NCBI RefSeq assembly: GCF_001874145.1
Contig: NZ_MPCX01000002.1
Span: 248,001-312,000 of the forward strand
Reading direction: 5' to 3'
DNA length: 64,000 nt
DNA from: Lacinutrix sp. MedPE-SW
GTDB lineage: Bacteria; Bacteroidota; Bacteroidia; Flavobacteriales; Flavobacteriaceae
Shown here: positions 1-9,756 of the stretch, piece by piece
Numbering within the stretch: position 1 is the stretch's first letter
Layout: every line of letters starts with the position of its first letter
Notes under the pieces: generated by a model
The model's database searches: none
What the model was told of the DNA's origin: nothing
Seen by the model: only the letters and a program-made list of their open reading frames with translations
Translations under genes and position numbers: made by a program

Positions 1-312
1 AAGATCTAAAACGTGAAATAAAGACGTCATATTTAAGTCCCAAGCTTTCATTGGGTACTTTTCTCCAGTAGCACTTAACATTGCAGCCATTAAATAAACG
101 GTATCTACATTGTGCTTTTCAATACAAACTTTAACAGATTTGTAATCCATAGCATCAACAATTTCAAAAATACCAGAGTTAACAATATCTAAATTATTGT
201 AGCTAATATCACTGGCAATAACATTATCATCACCATGAAGTGCTCTAAGTTTATAAGTAAGTTCAGATCCAATTTGGCCACAAGCGCCAATAATTAATAT
301 TTTTGAAGACAT
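1..312 (-). CDS. NAD-dependent epimerase/dehydratase, threonine 3-dehydrogenase-like (partial)
   Basis: The reverse strand reads open from an ATG at 310-312 to the left window edge, so about 104 N-terminal residues are visible and the C-terminus is outside. The protein starts MSSKILIIGACGQIGSEL, a Rossmann-fold nucleotide-binding start with a GxxGxxG-type loop. It continues with an Asp-containing stretch (VIASDIS) at the end of the second strand and then VYLMAAMLSATGE. This is typical of extended short-chain dehydrogenases, and the AAMLSATGE-like segment resembles the SDR-type L-threonine 3-dehydrogenase/epimerase branch of Bacteroidetes. That family oxidises L-threonine to 2-amino-3-ketobutyrate with NAD+, but catalytic Tyr-Lys residues lie outside the window, so the substrate is inferred only. 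A -7 promoter box lies upstream at 337-344. Confidence 0.75.
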   Translation of the reverse strand, partial: MSSKILIIGACGQIGSELTYKLRALHGDDNVIASDISYNNLDIVNSGIFEIVDAMDYKSVKVCIEKHNVDTVYLMAAMLSATGEKYPMKAWDLNMTSLFHVLDL

Positions 313-336
313 AAATTTTGTATTAAATAAGGGAAT

Positions 337-344
337 CAAAAATA
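337..344 (-). promoter_or_regulatory. Bacteroidetes -7 box for the epimerase gene
   Basis: On the minus strand this reads TATTTTTG, a full match to the Bacteroidetes -7 consensus TAnnTTTG, 25 bases upstream of the ATG at 312. No clear TTTG -33 box is seen at the usual spacing. Confidence 0.4.
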
Positions 345-419
345 ATTAAGATTTTCAAGATTTATAAGTAAATCAACTACTTTTATGATATAATTATTAA
401 ACCAAAATTATTAATACAA

Positions 420-427
420 TATATTTG
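420..427 (+). promoter_or_regulatory. Bacteroidetes -7 box for the lipoprotein pair
   Basis: TATATTTG is a full match to TAnnTTTG, 22 bases before the ATG at 450. A -33 TTTG is not evident. Confidence 0.45.
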
Positions 428-449
428 TGTTTCTATAGCTTACAATAAC

Positions 450-974
450 ATGAAAAAATTATTTCTTGCCATTACATTATTATTTTTTTTATCGTCATGT
501 AATAACAATCAAAATGCTCAAACAGTAGAGACTGTTGTAAAAAAAGATACCACACTACTAACAAAAAAAGACATCGATAAAATAAACTATATAGATTATG
601 GTGTCGATAAAAAAGCTAAAAATACTTTAGATTCTTGGCAATCTTACAACACTATTGCAATGGCAATTAGTAGGTTAAAATCTGCAGATTTTAGCTTTTT
701 TAAAGAAGATAATACAGTATTTGTTTCGAGTGTAAATGACTTAGAAACTACTATACCAGAAAACATTAATACAGAACCAATTCAAGCACGATTGTTAATT
801 TTAAGAACTAAACTCTTAAAATTAGAAGAAGTTTTAAATTTATCTACTACAGAAAAAAAAGAGCAATTGTTAGTGATTAAAGAAGTGTTTGAGGCTTTTT
901 CAAACGTAACTTTACAGATTAATAAAAAGTTTGAAAAGGAAGCTCAAAACATTATAAAACCAAACGAAATATGA
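450..974 (+). CDS. lipoprotein of unknown function
   Basis: 174 residues. The N-terminus MKKLFLAITLLFFLSSC is a lipoprotein signal peptide with lipobox Cys at about residue 17, followed by a polar NNNQNAQ linker. The mature part is mostly helical by composition, with many Lys, Glu, Leu and Asn; no catalytic motif or known family was recognised. Its stop overlaps the next start as ATGA (971-974), so the two genes are almost certainly translationally coupled and their lipoproteins may work together. A -7 box lies at 420-427. Confidence 0.8.
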   Translation: MKKLFLAITLLFFLSSCNNNQNAQTVETVVKKDTTLLTKKDIDKINYIDYGVDKKAKNTLDSWQSYNTIAMAISRLKSADFSFFKEDNTVFVSSVNDLETTIPENINTEPIQARLLILRTKLLKLEEVLNLSTTEKKEQLLVIKEVFEAFSNVTLQINKKFEKEAQNIIKPNEI

Positions 975-1516
975 AACTAGTTAAGTACATTGTTATATTA
1001 TTTGTTTTAGTCTCTTGTAATGATGCTTCTAAAAATGAATCTAAAAATTTAGCCGAAGCACAAATTGTAAATCCAGAAGAAATAAAAAATCTAATAAACA
1101 AGTCTTTAGACAATTGGCATAAAGCAGCAGCAGAAGCAAATTTTAACGAGTATTTTGATTTAATGACTAAAAAAGGCGTTTTTTTAGGAACCGATGCGAC
1201 AGAGAATTGGCAAAATGAAGCATTTAGAGCATTTTCAAAACCCTATTTTGATAATGGTAAAGCATGGAGTTTTACAAGTGTAGAAAGAAATATTTATCTT
1301 TATAAGGATAATAAAATAGCTTGGTTTGATGAGTTGTTAGATACTCAAATGAAATTATGTCGAGGCTCTGGAGTTATGAAATTAGAAGGTGGAAAATGGA
1401 AAATTGCACATTATGTATTGTCTATAACCATACCAAATAAAAACGTAGGTGAAGTTGTTAAGTTAAAATCTGCCACAGATAGTATATATACAAGAGAACT
1501 TAAAAACAAGCTATAA
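971..1516 (+). CDS. lipoprotein with SnoaL/NTF2-like fold
   Basis: 181 residues with a lipoprotein signal peptide (MKLVKYIVILFVLVSC, Cys at about 16). Residues about 45-165 look like a SnoaL/DUF4440-type NTF2-like cone: an N-terminal helix (LDNWHKAAAEANFNEYFDLM), a GVFLGTDATENW turn, then strands ending in a VMKLEGGKWKIAHYVLS hairpin, a typical end for this fold. Such domains bind small ligands or act as accessory enzymes; no catalytic residue can be assigned. The gene overlaps the preceding lipoprotein gene by 4 bases, so both are probably one transcript. Confidence 0.8.
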   Translation: MKLVKYIVILFVLVSCNDASKNESKNLAEAQIVNPEEIKNLINKSLDNWHKAAAEANFNEYFDLMTKKGVFLGTDATENWQNEAFRAFSKPYFDNGKAWSFTSVERNIYLYKDNKIAWFDELLDTQMKLCRGSGVMKLEGGKWKIAHYVLSITIPNKNVGEVVKLKSATDSIYTRELKNKL

Positions 1517-1596
1517 AATGTTCTCTATCAGTTGTTAGAAGCGTTAATTTTTTTATAGTAACAACTTTTTGCTTTATTTTAGCACACCCAAATAAA

Positions 1597-4500
1597 ATGA
1601 ATATGAAAAAATTACTTGTAATTTTAAGTTTTTTCACCTGCGTGCTATCTCAAGCACAATATATCGAGAATACTCCTTGGATGAAGAACATAGATGTTAA
1701 ATCTAGAGCAGCATCCAGCAATCCTGTAACCTTTCAAGAAGTAGTAGATGCCTTTAATAATTATTGGAAATCTAATAATGCCAATGTAAAAGGAAGTGGT
1801 TATAAACCTTTTAAAAGATGGGAAACATATTGGGAAAATTTTGTAAAAGAAGACGGAACATTACCTACGCAAAAAGAGTTGTGGCAGTCTTACTTAAGTA
1901 CTAAAAATATATCATCTCAAAAAAACTTTTTAACAGATTTAAGCGATTGGCAACCCGTTGGTCCATTTTCGCATACAAATACTGGTAGTTGGTCTTCTGG
2001 ACAAGGAAGAGTTAATATTATTGTTAAAGATACTGCATTAGCAAATACATACTACGCAGGAGCACCAGCAGGTGGTTTTTGGAAATCTATAGATAATGGA
2101 ACAACATGGGAAACATCTACAGATTTTTTACCTCAAATTGGAGTTTCTGGAATTGCTATAGATTATAATAATCCTGGAACAATTTATATCGCTACAGGAG
2201 ATGACGATGGCGGAGATTCTTATAGCATTGGTGTTTTAAAATCTATTGATGGTGGAGAAACTTGGAATACTACAGGTTTAAACGCTACAAATTCGCCAAA
2301 CTCAATGAACGAAATTTATATACATCCAACAAATAGTAATATACTTTGGGTAGCAACTAGTAGTGGCGTATATAAATCTTTAGATGCTGGTGCTACTTGG
2401 TCTAATGCAAATGGAACACAAAATTTAAATATAAAAGATTTAAAAGTTAAACCCAACGACCCAAGTGTAGTTTATGCAGTTTCATCAAATAGATTTTTTA
2501 AATCTTCAAATGGAGGAGACGTATTTGGAGCAATTTTAACAAATACTCAAGGCTTTCCGCTATCAGATATTTCAAGATTAGTAATAGATGTAACACCAGC
2601 AAACCCTAATGTTGTTTATGTATTAGCGGCAACAGGCTCGTATACTTTTAAAGGTGTTTATAAATCTTCAGATTCTGGAAATAACTTTACTACAGTTGCG
2701 TCTCCAGCAACTGTAGGTGATATTTTTGAATCTACACAAACATGGTTTGATATGGCATTAGCAATATCAGACACTAATGAAAATGAAATTTACACAGGAG
2801 TATTAAATATTTGGAAAGGTTTAGTAAATAATAACCAAGCAAGTTTTACTAAAATTAATAATTGGAGTTCGCCATTTAGTTCAACATACACTCATGCAGA
2901 TATTCATTACTTGAGATATTTTAATGGCGAATTACTTGTTGGATCAGATGGAGGTTTTTATAAATCTACCAATAATGCTGTTAGTTTTACAGACTTAACT
3001 GCAGGTATGCAAATAAGCCAATTTTATCGTATTTCTGTGTCTAAAAACTCTTCAAACAAAATGGTTGGAGGTTTGCAAGATAATGGAGGTCATGCTTTTA
3101 GTAACAATCAATGGTATAATTATTATGGAGCAGATGGAATGGATACAGCAATAGATCCAAATAATTCAAATCTATATTATGGTTTTATACAAAATGGAAG
3201 TGGATTATATATTTCAAATTCTGCGGGAGCTACAGCCAGTAGCAGTGTGGCAGGTCCAGAAAGCGGAAATTGGATAACACCACTTACAATGAATAGTGAT
3301 AGTGAACTTTTTGCAGGATATTCAGCGTTATATAAATTAGAAAACGGCGCATTTAATCAGATATCTCAAACTTTTACTAATAACATTAATGTTGTTGAAA
3401 TCGATAAAATAAATCCAGACTTAATTTATATTGTTACAAATAACGGTACTAATCAAGGAACATTAAGAAAAAGTACAGATAGAGGTGTTACTTTTAATAC
3501 TATGCAAGTTTTTAACTCTGCAATAACATCTGTTGAAATAAATGAAGCTAATAGCGATATTGTATACGTTACAACCTCTGGTTTAAGCGGTCAGGTTTTA
3601 AAATCTATTGATGCTGGAGTTACTTTTACAAATATATCTTCAGGTTTGCCAAATGTAACCAAAAATAGTATTAAACATCAAAACTTACATTCAAAAAACC
3701 CTTTATATTTAGGCACAAGCCTTGGGGTTTATAGATACGATGATGATACTTTAACTTGGGAATTATTTAATATTGGGCTACCTAATGTAACTGTTAGAGA
3801 TATAGAAATTAATGTAATAGATAATAAAATTACAGCAGCAACTTATGGAAGAGGTATTTGGCAATCACCTATTCCTGTAGAATTAGCTCCAACAGATGTT
3901 AAATTATTATCTGTAAGCGGTATAAGTGATGCTATAGATTGTAATTCTACAATTTCGCCACAAGTTACAATTGCAAATAATGGACTTTCTACCATTACAT
4001 CTGTAGATGTTACATATACAGTAGATGGTGTTGATTCTGTCTACACTTGGACAGGAACTTTAAATACTGAAAGTAGTACAATAATAAATATTCCTTCTAT
4101 TAATCTAACAAAAGGAACACATACTTTTAAAAGCACCGTAACTACAACTAACGATGCATATGACGTAAATAATGATTCAGAACAAAAAACAATTTACACT
4201 AACGGTTTAGGTACCGTTAATGTTACCAATACTTTTACAACTGAATCTGAAAATTTATTAGTACAAGATGAAGCATCTGCAACTCAATACTGGCAAAGAG
4301 GCATCCCTAATGGACTATTACTAAACGATAGTGCAAACCCATCAAATCAAGTTTATGCTACTAATTTAAATGGTGAATACGCAAATAATGTTAAAAGCTA
4401 CCTTATTAGTGAATGCTATGATTTATCACAATTAGAAAACCCAGAATTAAAATTTGATATGGCTTTCGATTTAGAAACAGATTGGGATATTGTATATATG

Positions 4501-5037
4501 GAGTATTCAACAAATCAAGGATTAAACTGGAATATTTTAGGTTCTGCAACAAACACTAATTGGTACAATAGTGATACTTTACCAAGTACAAACTGTTACA
4601 ATTGTCCTGGTGCGCAATGGACAGGACAAAACACAACATTATCCCAGTACAGTTATGACTTAGCTGCATTTGCGAGCGAGCAAAATATTATGTTTAGGTT
4701 TGTATTCCATTCAGACCAAGCTGTAACTCAAGAAGGTGTAATAATAGATAATTTTTTAATTACAGGAAGCGTTTTAAGTGTAGATACATTTAAGGCAAGT
4801 ACTTTTAGTGTTTACCCAAATCCATCGAAAGGTGTTTTTAAAATAAATACAAATACAGCCAATGTATTTAACTTTAATATTTTCGATGTAACAGGAAAAC
4901 TAATTCTTCAAAAACAAAATGTAAAACCTGTTAATAAAGAATATGAAATTAATTTAGAAGGGTATGCTACAGGAGTTTATTTTCTTCATTTAAAAAGTGG
5001 AAGTAATACTGTTGTAAAAAAATTAATTCTTAAATAA
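1597..5037 (+). CDS. secreted BNR/sialidase-type propeller protein with T9SS type A sorting domain
   Basis: 1146 residues. A signal peptide (ending near SQAQ) precedes a long region with at least eight Asp-box/BNR-like motifs, for example KSIDNGTTW, KSIDGGETW, KSLDAGATW, KSTDRGVTF and KSIDAGVTF, between about residues 160 and 750; these form beta-propellers as in sialidases and VPS10 domains. Next come an Ig-like CARDB-type module (about 765-870), a jelly-roll-like segment (about 885-1050) and a C-terminal type A sorting domain beginning near FSVYPNPSKG and ending in VKKLILK. The protein is therefore expected to cross the outer membrane by the type IX system and to be released or surface-attached. 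No sialidase catalytic residues are claimed; the ligand is unknown. An in-frame ATG six bases downstream (1603) is an equally good start. A strong terminator follows. Confidence 0.9.
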   Translation: MNMKKLLVILSFFTCVLSQAQYIENTPWMKNIDVKSRAASSNPVTFQEVVDAFNNYWKSNNANVKGSGYKPFKRWETYWENFVKEDGTLPTQKELWQSYLSTKNISSQKNFLTDLSDWQPVGPFSHTNTGSWSSGQGRVNIIVKDTALANTYYAGAPAGGFWKSIDNGTTWETSTDFLPQIGVSGIAIDYNNPGTIYIATGDDDGGDSYSIGVLKSIDGGETWNTTGLNATNSPNSMNEIYIHPTNSNILWVATSSGVYKSLDAGATWSNANGTQNLNIKDLKVKPNDPSVVYAVSSNRFFKSSNGGDVFGAILTNTQGFPLSDISRLVIDVTPANPNVVYVLAATGSYTFKGVYKSSDSGNNFTTVASPATVGDIFESTQTWFDMALAISDTNENEIYTGVLNIWKGLVNNNQASFTKINNWSSPFSSTYTHADIHYLRYFNGELLVGSDGGFYKSTNNAVSFTDLTAGMQISQFYRISVSKNSSNKMVGGLQDNGGHAFSNNQWYNYYGADGMDTAIDPNNSNLYYGFIQNGSGLYISNSAGATASSSVAGPESGNWITPLTMNSDSELFAGYSALYKLENGAFNQISQTFTNNINVVEIDKINPDLIYIVTNNGTNQGTLRKSTDRGVTFNTMQVFNSAITSVEINEANSDIVYVTTSGLSGQVLKSIDAGVTFTNISSGLPNVTKNSIKHQNLHSKNPLYLGTSLGVYRYDDDTLTWELFNIGLPNVTVRDIEINVIDNKITAATYGRGIWQSPIPVELAPTDVKLLSVSGISDAIDCNSTISPQVTIANNGLSTITSVDVTYTVDGVDSVYTWTGTLNTESSTIINIPSINLTKGTHTFKSTVTTTNDAYDVNNDSEQKTIYTNGLGTVNVTNTFTTESENLLVQDEASATQYWQRGIPNGLLLNDSANPSNQVYATNLNGEYANNVKSYLISECYDLSQLENPELKFDMAFDLETDWDIVYMEYSTNQGLNWNILGSATNTNWYNSDTLPSTNCYNCPGAQWTGQNTTLSQYSYDLAAFASEQNIMFRFVFHSDQAVTQEGVIIDNFLITGSVLSVDTFKASTFSVYPNPSKGVFKINTNTANVFNFNIFDVTGKLILQKQNVKPVNKEYEINLEGYATGVYFLHLKSGSNTVVKKLILK

Positions 5038-5060
5038 AGACTTATAAATAAGATGATACA

Positions 5061-5093
5061 ATGGTGTTTTTATACAAAAACACCATTTTTTTT
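5061..5093 (+). terminator. intrinsic terminator after the BNR protein gene
   Basis: An 11-bp stem (5061-5071 pairs with 5076-5086) with a 4-base loop is followed by a run of T to 5093. Confidence 0.85.
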
Positions 5094-5184
5094 GCGAAAT
5101 TAATACCTCAGTAGTGTTAATTATTTTTTAGCTAACAAATATCTAATTAACTTAGTCGTTTATAACCAAAATAACACCAATACA

Positions 5185-7266
5185 ATGAAAAAAATAACAG
5201 CAATAGGTGCTTTTGCTCTATTATGTGTTTTTGCATGTAAAGATGATGCAAAAAAAGAAACAGCACAACTAGAAGTAACACCAGGTATCAACCTTGATTA
5301 CATGGATACTAATGTAAATCCTAATGAGGATTTCTTTAAGTATGTAAATGGAAAATGGTTAGAGAATAATGAAATACCAGACGATCAATCTACTTGGGGA
5401 AGTTTTCAAGAATTAAGAAAAAATACAGATGCAGATGCACTAAGTATTTTAAAAGCTGCAATGTCAGACAATAAAGACTTAGAAAAAATTCAAGTCTTAC
5501 CAGGATCAGATCAAGAAAAAGCAGTACATTATTTTCAAACAATAATGGATACTATTGGTAGAGATAAACAAGGTATCGAGCCATTAAAACCATATTTAGC
5601 AAAAATTGACGCTATTAAAAACATTGAAGACCTTCAAGCCTACATGATAGAAATGGAGCCTCAAGGTGGCGGCGGATTGTATGGGTTTGGTGTACGTCCA
5701 GATCCTAAAGATAGTAACAGAAATGTTGCATATTTAGGAGGAGGAAGCACAGGTTTACCAGATAGAGATTACTACGTAAAAGACGATGAAGACTCAAAAG
5801 AAAAAAGAGCATTATATGTAGCGCACATTACAAGAATGTTACAAGAATTAGGTAGTACAGAAGCAGAAGCTAAGGAAGAAGCAGAAAGAATTTTAGTGTT
5901 CGAAACACAACTTGAAGAAGCTAAAATGGATAAAGTAGATAGACGTGATGCACGTAAAAGGTATAACCCGAGATCAATTGAGCAAGTACAAAAAATGGTG
6001 CCAGCTGTAAATTGGAAAAACTTTTTAGAAGGAATTGGTGTTAAAGATCTTGATACAGTAATTGTTGGTGATTTAGGATACTTTAATAGATTACAAGAAG
6101 TATTAGCAAAAAATAATGTAGAAAATTGGAAATCGTATTTAAAATGGAACACATTTAATAGTGCAGCAGGATTTTTAACTACAGACTTAGAAACTGCTAA
6201 TTGGGAGTTTTATGGTAGAGATTTAAACGGATCTAAAAAACAAAGAGCTAGAGATGAAAGAGCTTTAGGTTCTTTAAATAGAACTATTGGTGAAGCGTTA
6301 GGAAAACTTTATGTAGATAAAAAATTCCCGCCAGAAGCAAAAGAAAAGGCCGAAAAAATGATTCAAAATGTAATTCTTGCTTTCGAAGGTAGAATTAATA
6401 ACTTGGATTGGATGAGCGATGAAACTAAGAAAAAAGCTATTGAAAAATTAAAAGCAACTAAAATTAAAATTGCATATCCAGACAAATGGAAAGATTATAG
6501 CGCTTTAGAAATTAAAAGTGTAGAAGATGGAGGTTCATACCTTCAAAACGCTTTAAATGCAAGAGCCTGGAATTTTAAAAAAAATATAGACAAATTAGGT
6601 AAGCCTGTAGATAAAAGCGAATGGTTTATGGCACCACAAATTGTTAATGCCTACTTTAATCCAGCTTATAACGAAATCGTATTTCCAGCAGCCATATTAC
6701 AACCACCATTTTATAATTATACTGCAGACGATGCTGTAAATTATGGAGGAATTGGAGCTGTAATTGGACATGAAATATCGCATAGTTTTGATGATTCTGG
6801 TTCTCGTTATGACAAAGACGGAAACTTAAACAATTGGTGGACAGACGAAGATTTAAAACAATTTGAGGATTTAGGAGAAGCTTTAGCTAACCAATACAGC
6901 GCAATAGAAGTATTACCAGAAACAAACATTAATGGTAAATTTACTTTAGGAGAAAACATTGGCGATTTAGGAGGTGTTTTAGCAGCTTACGATGCATTAC
7001 AATTAAGTTACAAAGAAAACGGAAGACCAGAACCTATAGATGGTTTCACACCAGAACAACGTTTCTTTATGAGTTGGGCTACTGTATGGAGAACTAAAAT
7101 GAGAGATGACGCATTAAAAACAAAAATTAAAACAGATCCTCATTCACCAGGAATGAATAGAGCTGTTCAACCTTTATTAAATATTGATGCATTTTATAAA
7201 GCATTTGATATTAAAGAAGGAGATAAAATGTATATAGCACCAGAGGATCGTGTGAGAATTTGGTAG
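5185..7266 (+). CDS. pepO: M13 family zinc metallopeptidase (neprilysin/PepO-like) lipoprotein
   Basis: 693 residues, the usual length for the family. The N-terminus MKKITAIGAFALLCVFAC is a lipoprotein signal with Cys at about 18. The mature part begins with the M13 hallmark region MDTNVNPNEDFFKYVNGKW. The zinc site is complete: HEISH at about 529-533 and ENIGD at about 590-594 supply the two His and Glu ligands, the catalytic Glu and the supporting Asp. The substrate-binding NAYFNP motif lies at about 488. M13 enzymes cut oligopeptides of up to about 40 residues, here probably in the periplasm or on the outer membrane. The gene sits alone between two terminators. The symbol is used in the family sense. 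Confidence 0.95.
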   Translation: MKKITAIGAFALLCVFACKDDAKKETAQLEVTPGINLDYMDTNVNPNEDFFKYVNGKWLENNEIPDDQSTWGSFQELRKNTDADALSILKAAMSDNKDLEKIQVLPGSDQEKAVHYFQTIMDTIGRDKQGIEPLKPYLAKIDAIKNIEDLQAYMIEMEPQGGGGLYGFGVRPDPKDSNRNVAYLGGGSTGLPDRDYYVKDDEDSKEKRALYVAHITRMLQELGSTEAEAKEEAERILVFETQLEEAKMDKVDRRDARKRYNPRSIEQVQKMVPAVNWKNFLEGIGVKDLDTVIVGDLGYFNRLQEVLAKNNVENWKSYLKWNTFNSAAGFLTTDLETANWEFYGRDLNGSKKQRARDERALGSLNRTIGEALGKLYVDKKFPPEAKEKAEKMIQNVILAFEGRINNLDWMSDETKKKAIEKLKATKIKIAYPDKWKDYSALEIKSVEDGGSYLQNALNARAWNFKKNIDKLGKPVDKSEWFMAPQIVNAYFNPAYNEIVFPAAILQPPFYNYTADDAVNYGGIGAVIGHEISHSFDDSGSRYDKDGNLNNWWTDEDLKQFEDLGEALANQYSAIEVLPETNINGKFTLGENIGDLGGVLAAYDALQLSYKENGRPEPIDGFTPEQRFFMSWATVWRTKMRDDALKTKIKTDPHSPGMNRAVQPLLNIDAFYKAFDIKEGDKMYIAPEDRVRIW

Positions 7267-7281
7267 TAAAACAATTATTTT

Positions 7282-7318
7282 AAAAAAAAAGGACAACAAT
7301 CAAGTTGTCCTTTTTTTT
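7282..7318 (+). terminator. intrinsic terminator after the M13 peptidase gene
   Basis: GGACAAC (7291-7297) pairs with GTTGTCC (7304-7310), extended by flanking A and T runs, with a T tract ending at 7318. Confidence 0.9.
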
Positions 7319-7423
7319 ATTAAACCAAGTTTTAAACAAATTTAGTTGTTTGTTAATTTTCTATATTTTTAGGATAAATGCCTTAAAATAAGTAACTTTA
7401 GTTAAAACTTAAATAATTATATC

Positions 7424-7897
7424 ATGGGAATAAAAAGTTTTCAAGGAGCTAGAAAAGCCACACAGCAAAACAATAATAGCATTCAATCTAACTTTAAAGT
7501 TAGTGATTTTATGACACGTGATTTAATAACATTTAAAGCAACACAATCTGTAGAAGATGTTGTTAATACATTAATTAAGCATAAAATTTCTGGTGGTCCT
7601 GTTGTTAACGAGAATAATGAATTAATAGGTATAATTTCTGAAGGAGATTGTATTAAACAAATAAGCGATAGTAGATATTATAATATGCCTATGGAAAATG
7701 ATTCTATAGAAAAACACATGGTAACTAATGTTGAAACCATAGATGGTAATTTAAATGTTTTTGATGCAGCAAAACAGTTTTTAGATTCTAAAAGAAGGCG
7801 TTTTCCAATAGTTGAAGATGGTAAACTGGTAGGTCAAATAAGCCAAAAAGACATATTAAAAGCAGCTATGCAATTAAAACAGCAAAACTGGAAATAG
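7424..7897 (+). CDS. tandem CBS-domain protein
   Basis: 157 residues with two CBS domains, at about 27-85 (starting VSDFMTRDLITF and ending ISEGDCIK) and about 93-152 (starting IEKHMVTNV and ending ISQKDILKAAM). No other domain is attached. CBS pairs bind adenosine nucleotides (AMP, ATP or S-adenosylmethionine) and regulate partner proteins, so this is probably a cytoplasmic energy sensor with an unknown target. The N-terminal 25 residues are Gln- and Asn-rich and probably disordered. The gene is convergent with the GIDE-domain gene; stop codons lie one base apart. Confidence 0.9.
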   Translation: MGIKSFQGARKATQQNNNSIQSNFKVSDFMTRDLITFKATQSVEDVVNTLIKHKISGGPVVNENNELIGIISEGDCIKQISDSRYYNMPMENDSIEKHMVTNVETIDGNLNVFDAAKQFLDSKRRRFPIVEDGKLVGQISQKDILKAAMQLKQQNWK

Positions 7898-7898
7898 T

Positions 7899-8588
7899 TT
7901 ATAATTTACGTTTTGGTTTATGTGCCTCAGGAGTATCTGTAATAATAATTTTACTTTTTGCATTTCCAATTATTGAGGCTATACTAGAATAATTATAATC
8001 TGCTATAGGGTTTTCTAAATCCATCCATTTAATATTTCCAGCAACTACAATTCTTTCTCCTACTTCTACAATGGCTTCAGTATATCGAAAGCTTTTTGTA
8101 AAACCAAATACGCCTTTAGCTTCTATATTATAAGCATTTAATAGCTCTATAAACTCCGGGCTCGATGTGCCAAAAGTGCCAATACGTACCGTTTTATCTG
8201 TAATTAAATATTCGTTATAATTCTGTGGTACTTTTTTAGGAAATACAACTACACGTTCACCATTTTGTTCAATAAAAAAATCTTGAATTTCTTCTTCGTA
8301 AACTAAAGTTTTCCAATGTGAAGACTTTCCTCTTTTTACCTTTTTTTCAATTTTCATTTTATAAAAAACACAAGGACGTTTGCTTAGTGGAGCAATTAAA
8401 GGCGATTCTATATTTAAAGCTTTTCCTTCAATTTTAGAAAAACTATGCGTTCTTAAACTACCAACGCGCTGGTATGGTAGTTTTTTTAGCGTTCTTAAAA
8501 TAATAGTACTAGCGCTATAATAGTAAATTAAATAAATAATTGCAGCTACAATGCTAATACCTATTCCAATTAGTATAAGTTGGTGCAT
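7899..8588 (-). CDS. GIDE-domain membrane protein
   Basis: 229 residues. One N-terminal membrane segment (about residues 4-25, rich in Ile and Leu) is followed by a domain resembling the GIDE/MULAN domain: a segment ending in PLSKRPCVFYKMKIEK, a strand-rich middle with FFIEQNGERVVVFPK, and a second half with YTEAIVEVGERIVVAGNI. In eukaryotic MUL1 this domain precedes a RING finger; there is no RING here and bacterial versions have no assigned function. It is probably anchored in the inner membrane. It lies 50 bases after the DUF2891 gene and may be the last gene of the 10636-to-7899 unit. Confidence 0.75.
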   Translation of the reverse strand: MHQLILIGIGISIVAAIIYLIYYYSASTIILRTLKKLPYQRVGSLRTHSFSKIEGKALNIESPLIAPLSKRPCVFYKMKIEKKVKRGKSSHWKTLVYEEEIQDFFIEQNGERVVVFPKKVPQNYNEYLITDKTVRIGTFGTSSPEFIELLNAYNIEAKGVFGFTKSFRYTEAIVEVGERIVVAGNIKWMDLENPIADYNYSSIASIIGNAKSKIIITDTPEAHKPKRKL

Positions 8589-8637
8589 TTGGTTAAGGTT
8601 TTATTTATATGTAGTGTTTTTTTATAATAAGTTACAC

Positions 8638-9753
8638 TTACTCTTTTCCTGCTTTTAAAGCGTAAGCAGCAAATGAGGCTAACCAATGTGAGCCAGCATA
8701 AGCTCCAGAATCCATTTTATTATAACTTGCATTAAAATGTGTGTTTGCAAGCGCAATCATTTTATTATTATTTAGTGCTTTTCCTATTTCGAATAAACAC
8801 CAAGCACGACTAAAATTTAAACCATCAAGATGTGCCATTTTACCATCGGTTTTATCTACAACTTCAACAGGAAATATATGCTGCGAAGGATTTGTAGTGA
8901 ATCCAGGCATAAATTTACTTAGCCAAATATTATATTCTTCTTCAGGTAAAACATTTAGCATTAAAGCAGCTTCTTGCAAACAAGGAGATAAAAAGTCAAA
9001 ACCACCAGGCTCCCAACTTAGCGGGCAATTTTCATCTGTATAATAAAAATCTTTTGCTTTCTTTTTAATAACTGTTTCTAAGGTTTTATTATATTTTTTT
9101 GCATAATCTAAAGCAAAAGACATCCCAAATGCTGTATTTGGATGTTCTCCAACTCTTATAGGGTAATTAAGTTTTTCTAAAAAAATAATAAATTTATCTT
9201 CAATAAGTTTTGTTAATGGCGCTAAATCTTTCGCCATTTTTTTACCGTTTTCAGTTTCATACTCGTTTAAGCTTTCGGCAAGTTTTAATAACCAGGCCCA
9301 ACCGTAAGTACGTTCAAAAGTTTTATTATGTATATCGTTAAAATAAGCGACTTCTTTTTCAATGTTTTCTTTAGTAATATTAGCGTTTAGTTTTTTTAAA
9401 ATGGCTTCTTTATGTTTAAATTCGGGAAACTCAATTAATAAGTTTACTAAAGTCCAATGGCCATGTACAGACGAGTGCCAATCAAAACAACCATAAAAAG
9501 CAGGATGTAACTCTCGAGGTGTTTTTAAATAAGAAGCATCACCAATTACTTGGTTTAGTTTATTTGGGTATTCCTGGTCAATGCAATTATAGGCAAAGTG
9601 ATAGAGATAATTAGCTTTGTCCTCTGTAAAATTTATAGCTTTGGTTGTTATATTTTTAGTACTAACAGGTTTCGTTTTTATTGGTTTGTTTTTTGCTTTA
9701 TCACAGCTAAAAACTGTAATTAAAAAACATAATAATATTAGAGTATTTTTCAT
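8638..9753 (-). CDS. DUF2891 lipoprotein, probable alpha/alpha-toroid protein
   Basis: 371 residues. The signal MKNTLILLCFLITVFSC is a lipobox with Cys at 17. The mature protein matches the DUF2891 pattern: an N-terminal ELHPAFYGCFDWHSSVHGHW motif, a central RTYGWAWLLKLAESL helix, NTAFGMSFALDYA, a CPLSWEPGGFDFLSPCLQEA segment and a C-terminal SHWLASFAAYAL. The repeated Trp/His-rich helices suggest an alpha/alpha barrel like those of glycan-acting enzymes, but no activity is established for DUF2891. It follows the Zn-ribbon gene by three bases. Confidence 0.85.
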   Translation of the reverse strand: MKNTLILLCFLITVFSCDKAKNKPIKTKPVSTKNITTKAINFTEDKANYLYHFAYNCIDQEYPNKLNQVIGDASYLKTPRELHPAFYGCFDWHSSVHGHWTLVNLLIEFPEFKHKEAILKKLNANITKENIEKEVAYFNDIHNKTFERTYGWAWLLKLAESLNEYETENGKKMAKDLAPLTKLIEDKFIIFLEKLNYPIRVGEHPNTAFGMSFALDYAKKYNKTLETVIKKKAKDFYYTDENCPLSWEPGGFDFLSPCLQEAALMLNVLPEEEYNIWLSKFMPGFTTNPSQHIFPVEVVDKTDGKMAHLDGLNFSRAWCLFEIGKALNNNKMIALANTHFNASYNKMDSGAYAGSHWLASFAAYALKAGKE

Positions 9754-9756
9754 GAG

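Noticed and set aside
5772-6152. Open frame opposite the M13 peptidase gene
   Set aside because: It is antisense to a clear peptidase domain, with no family signal.
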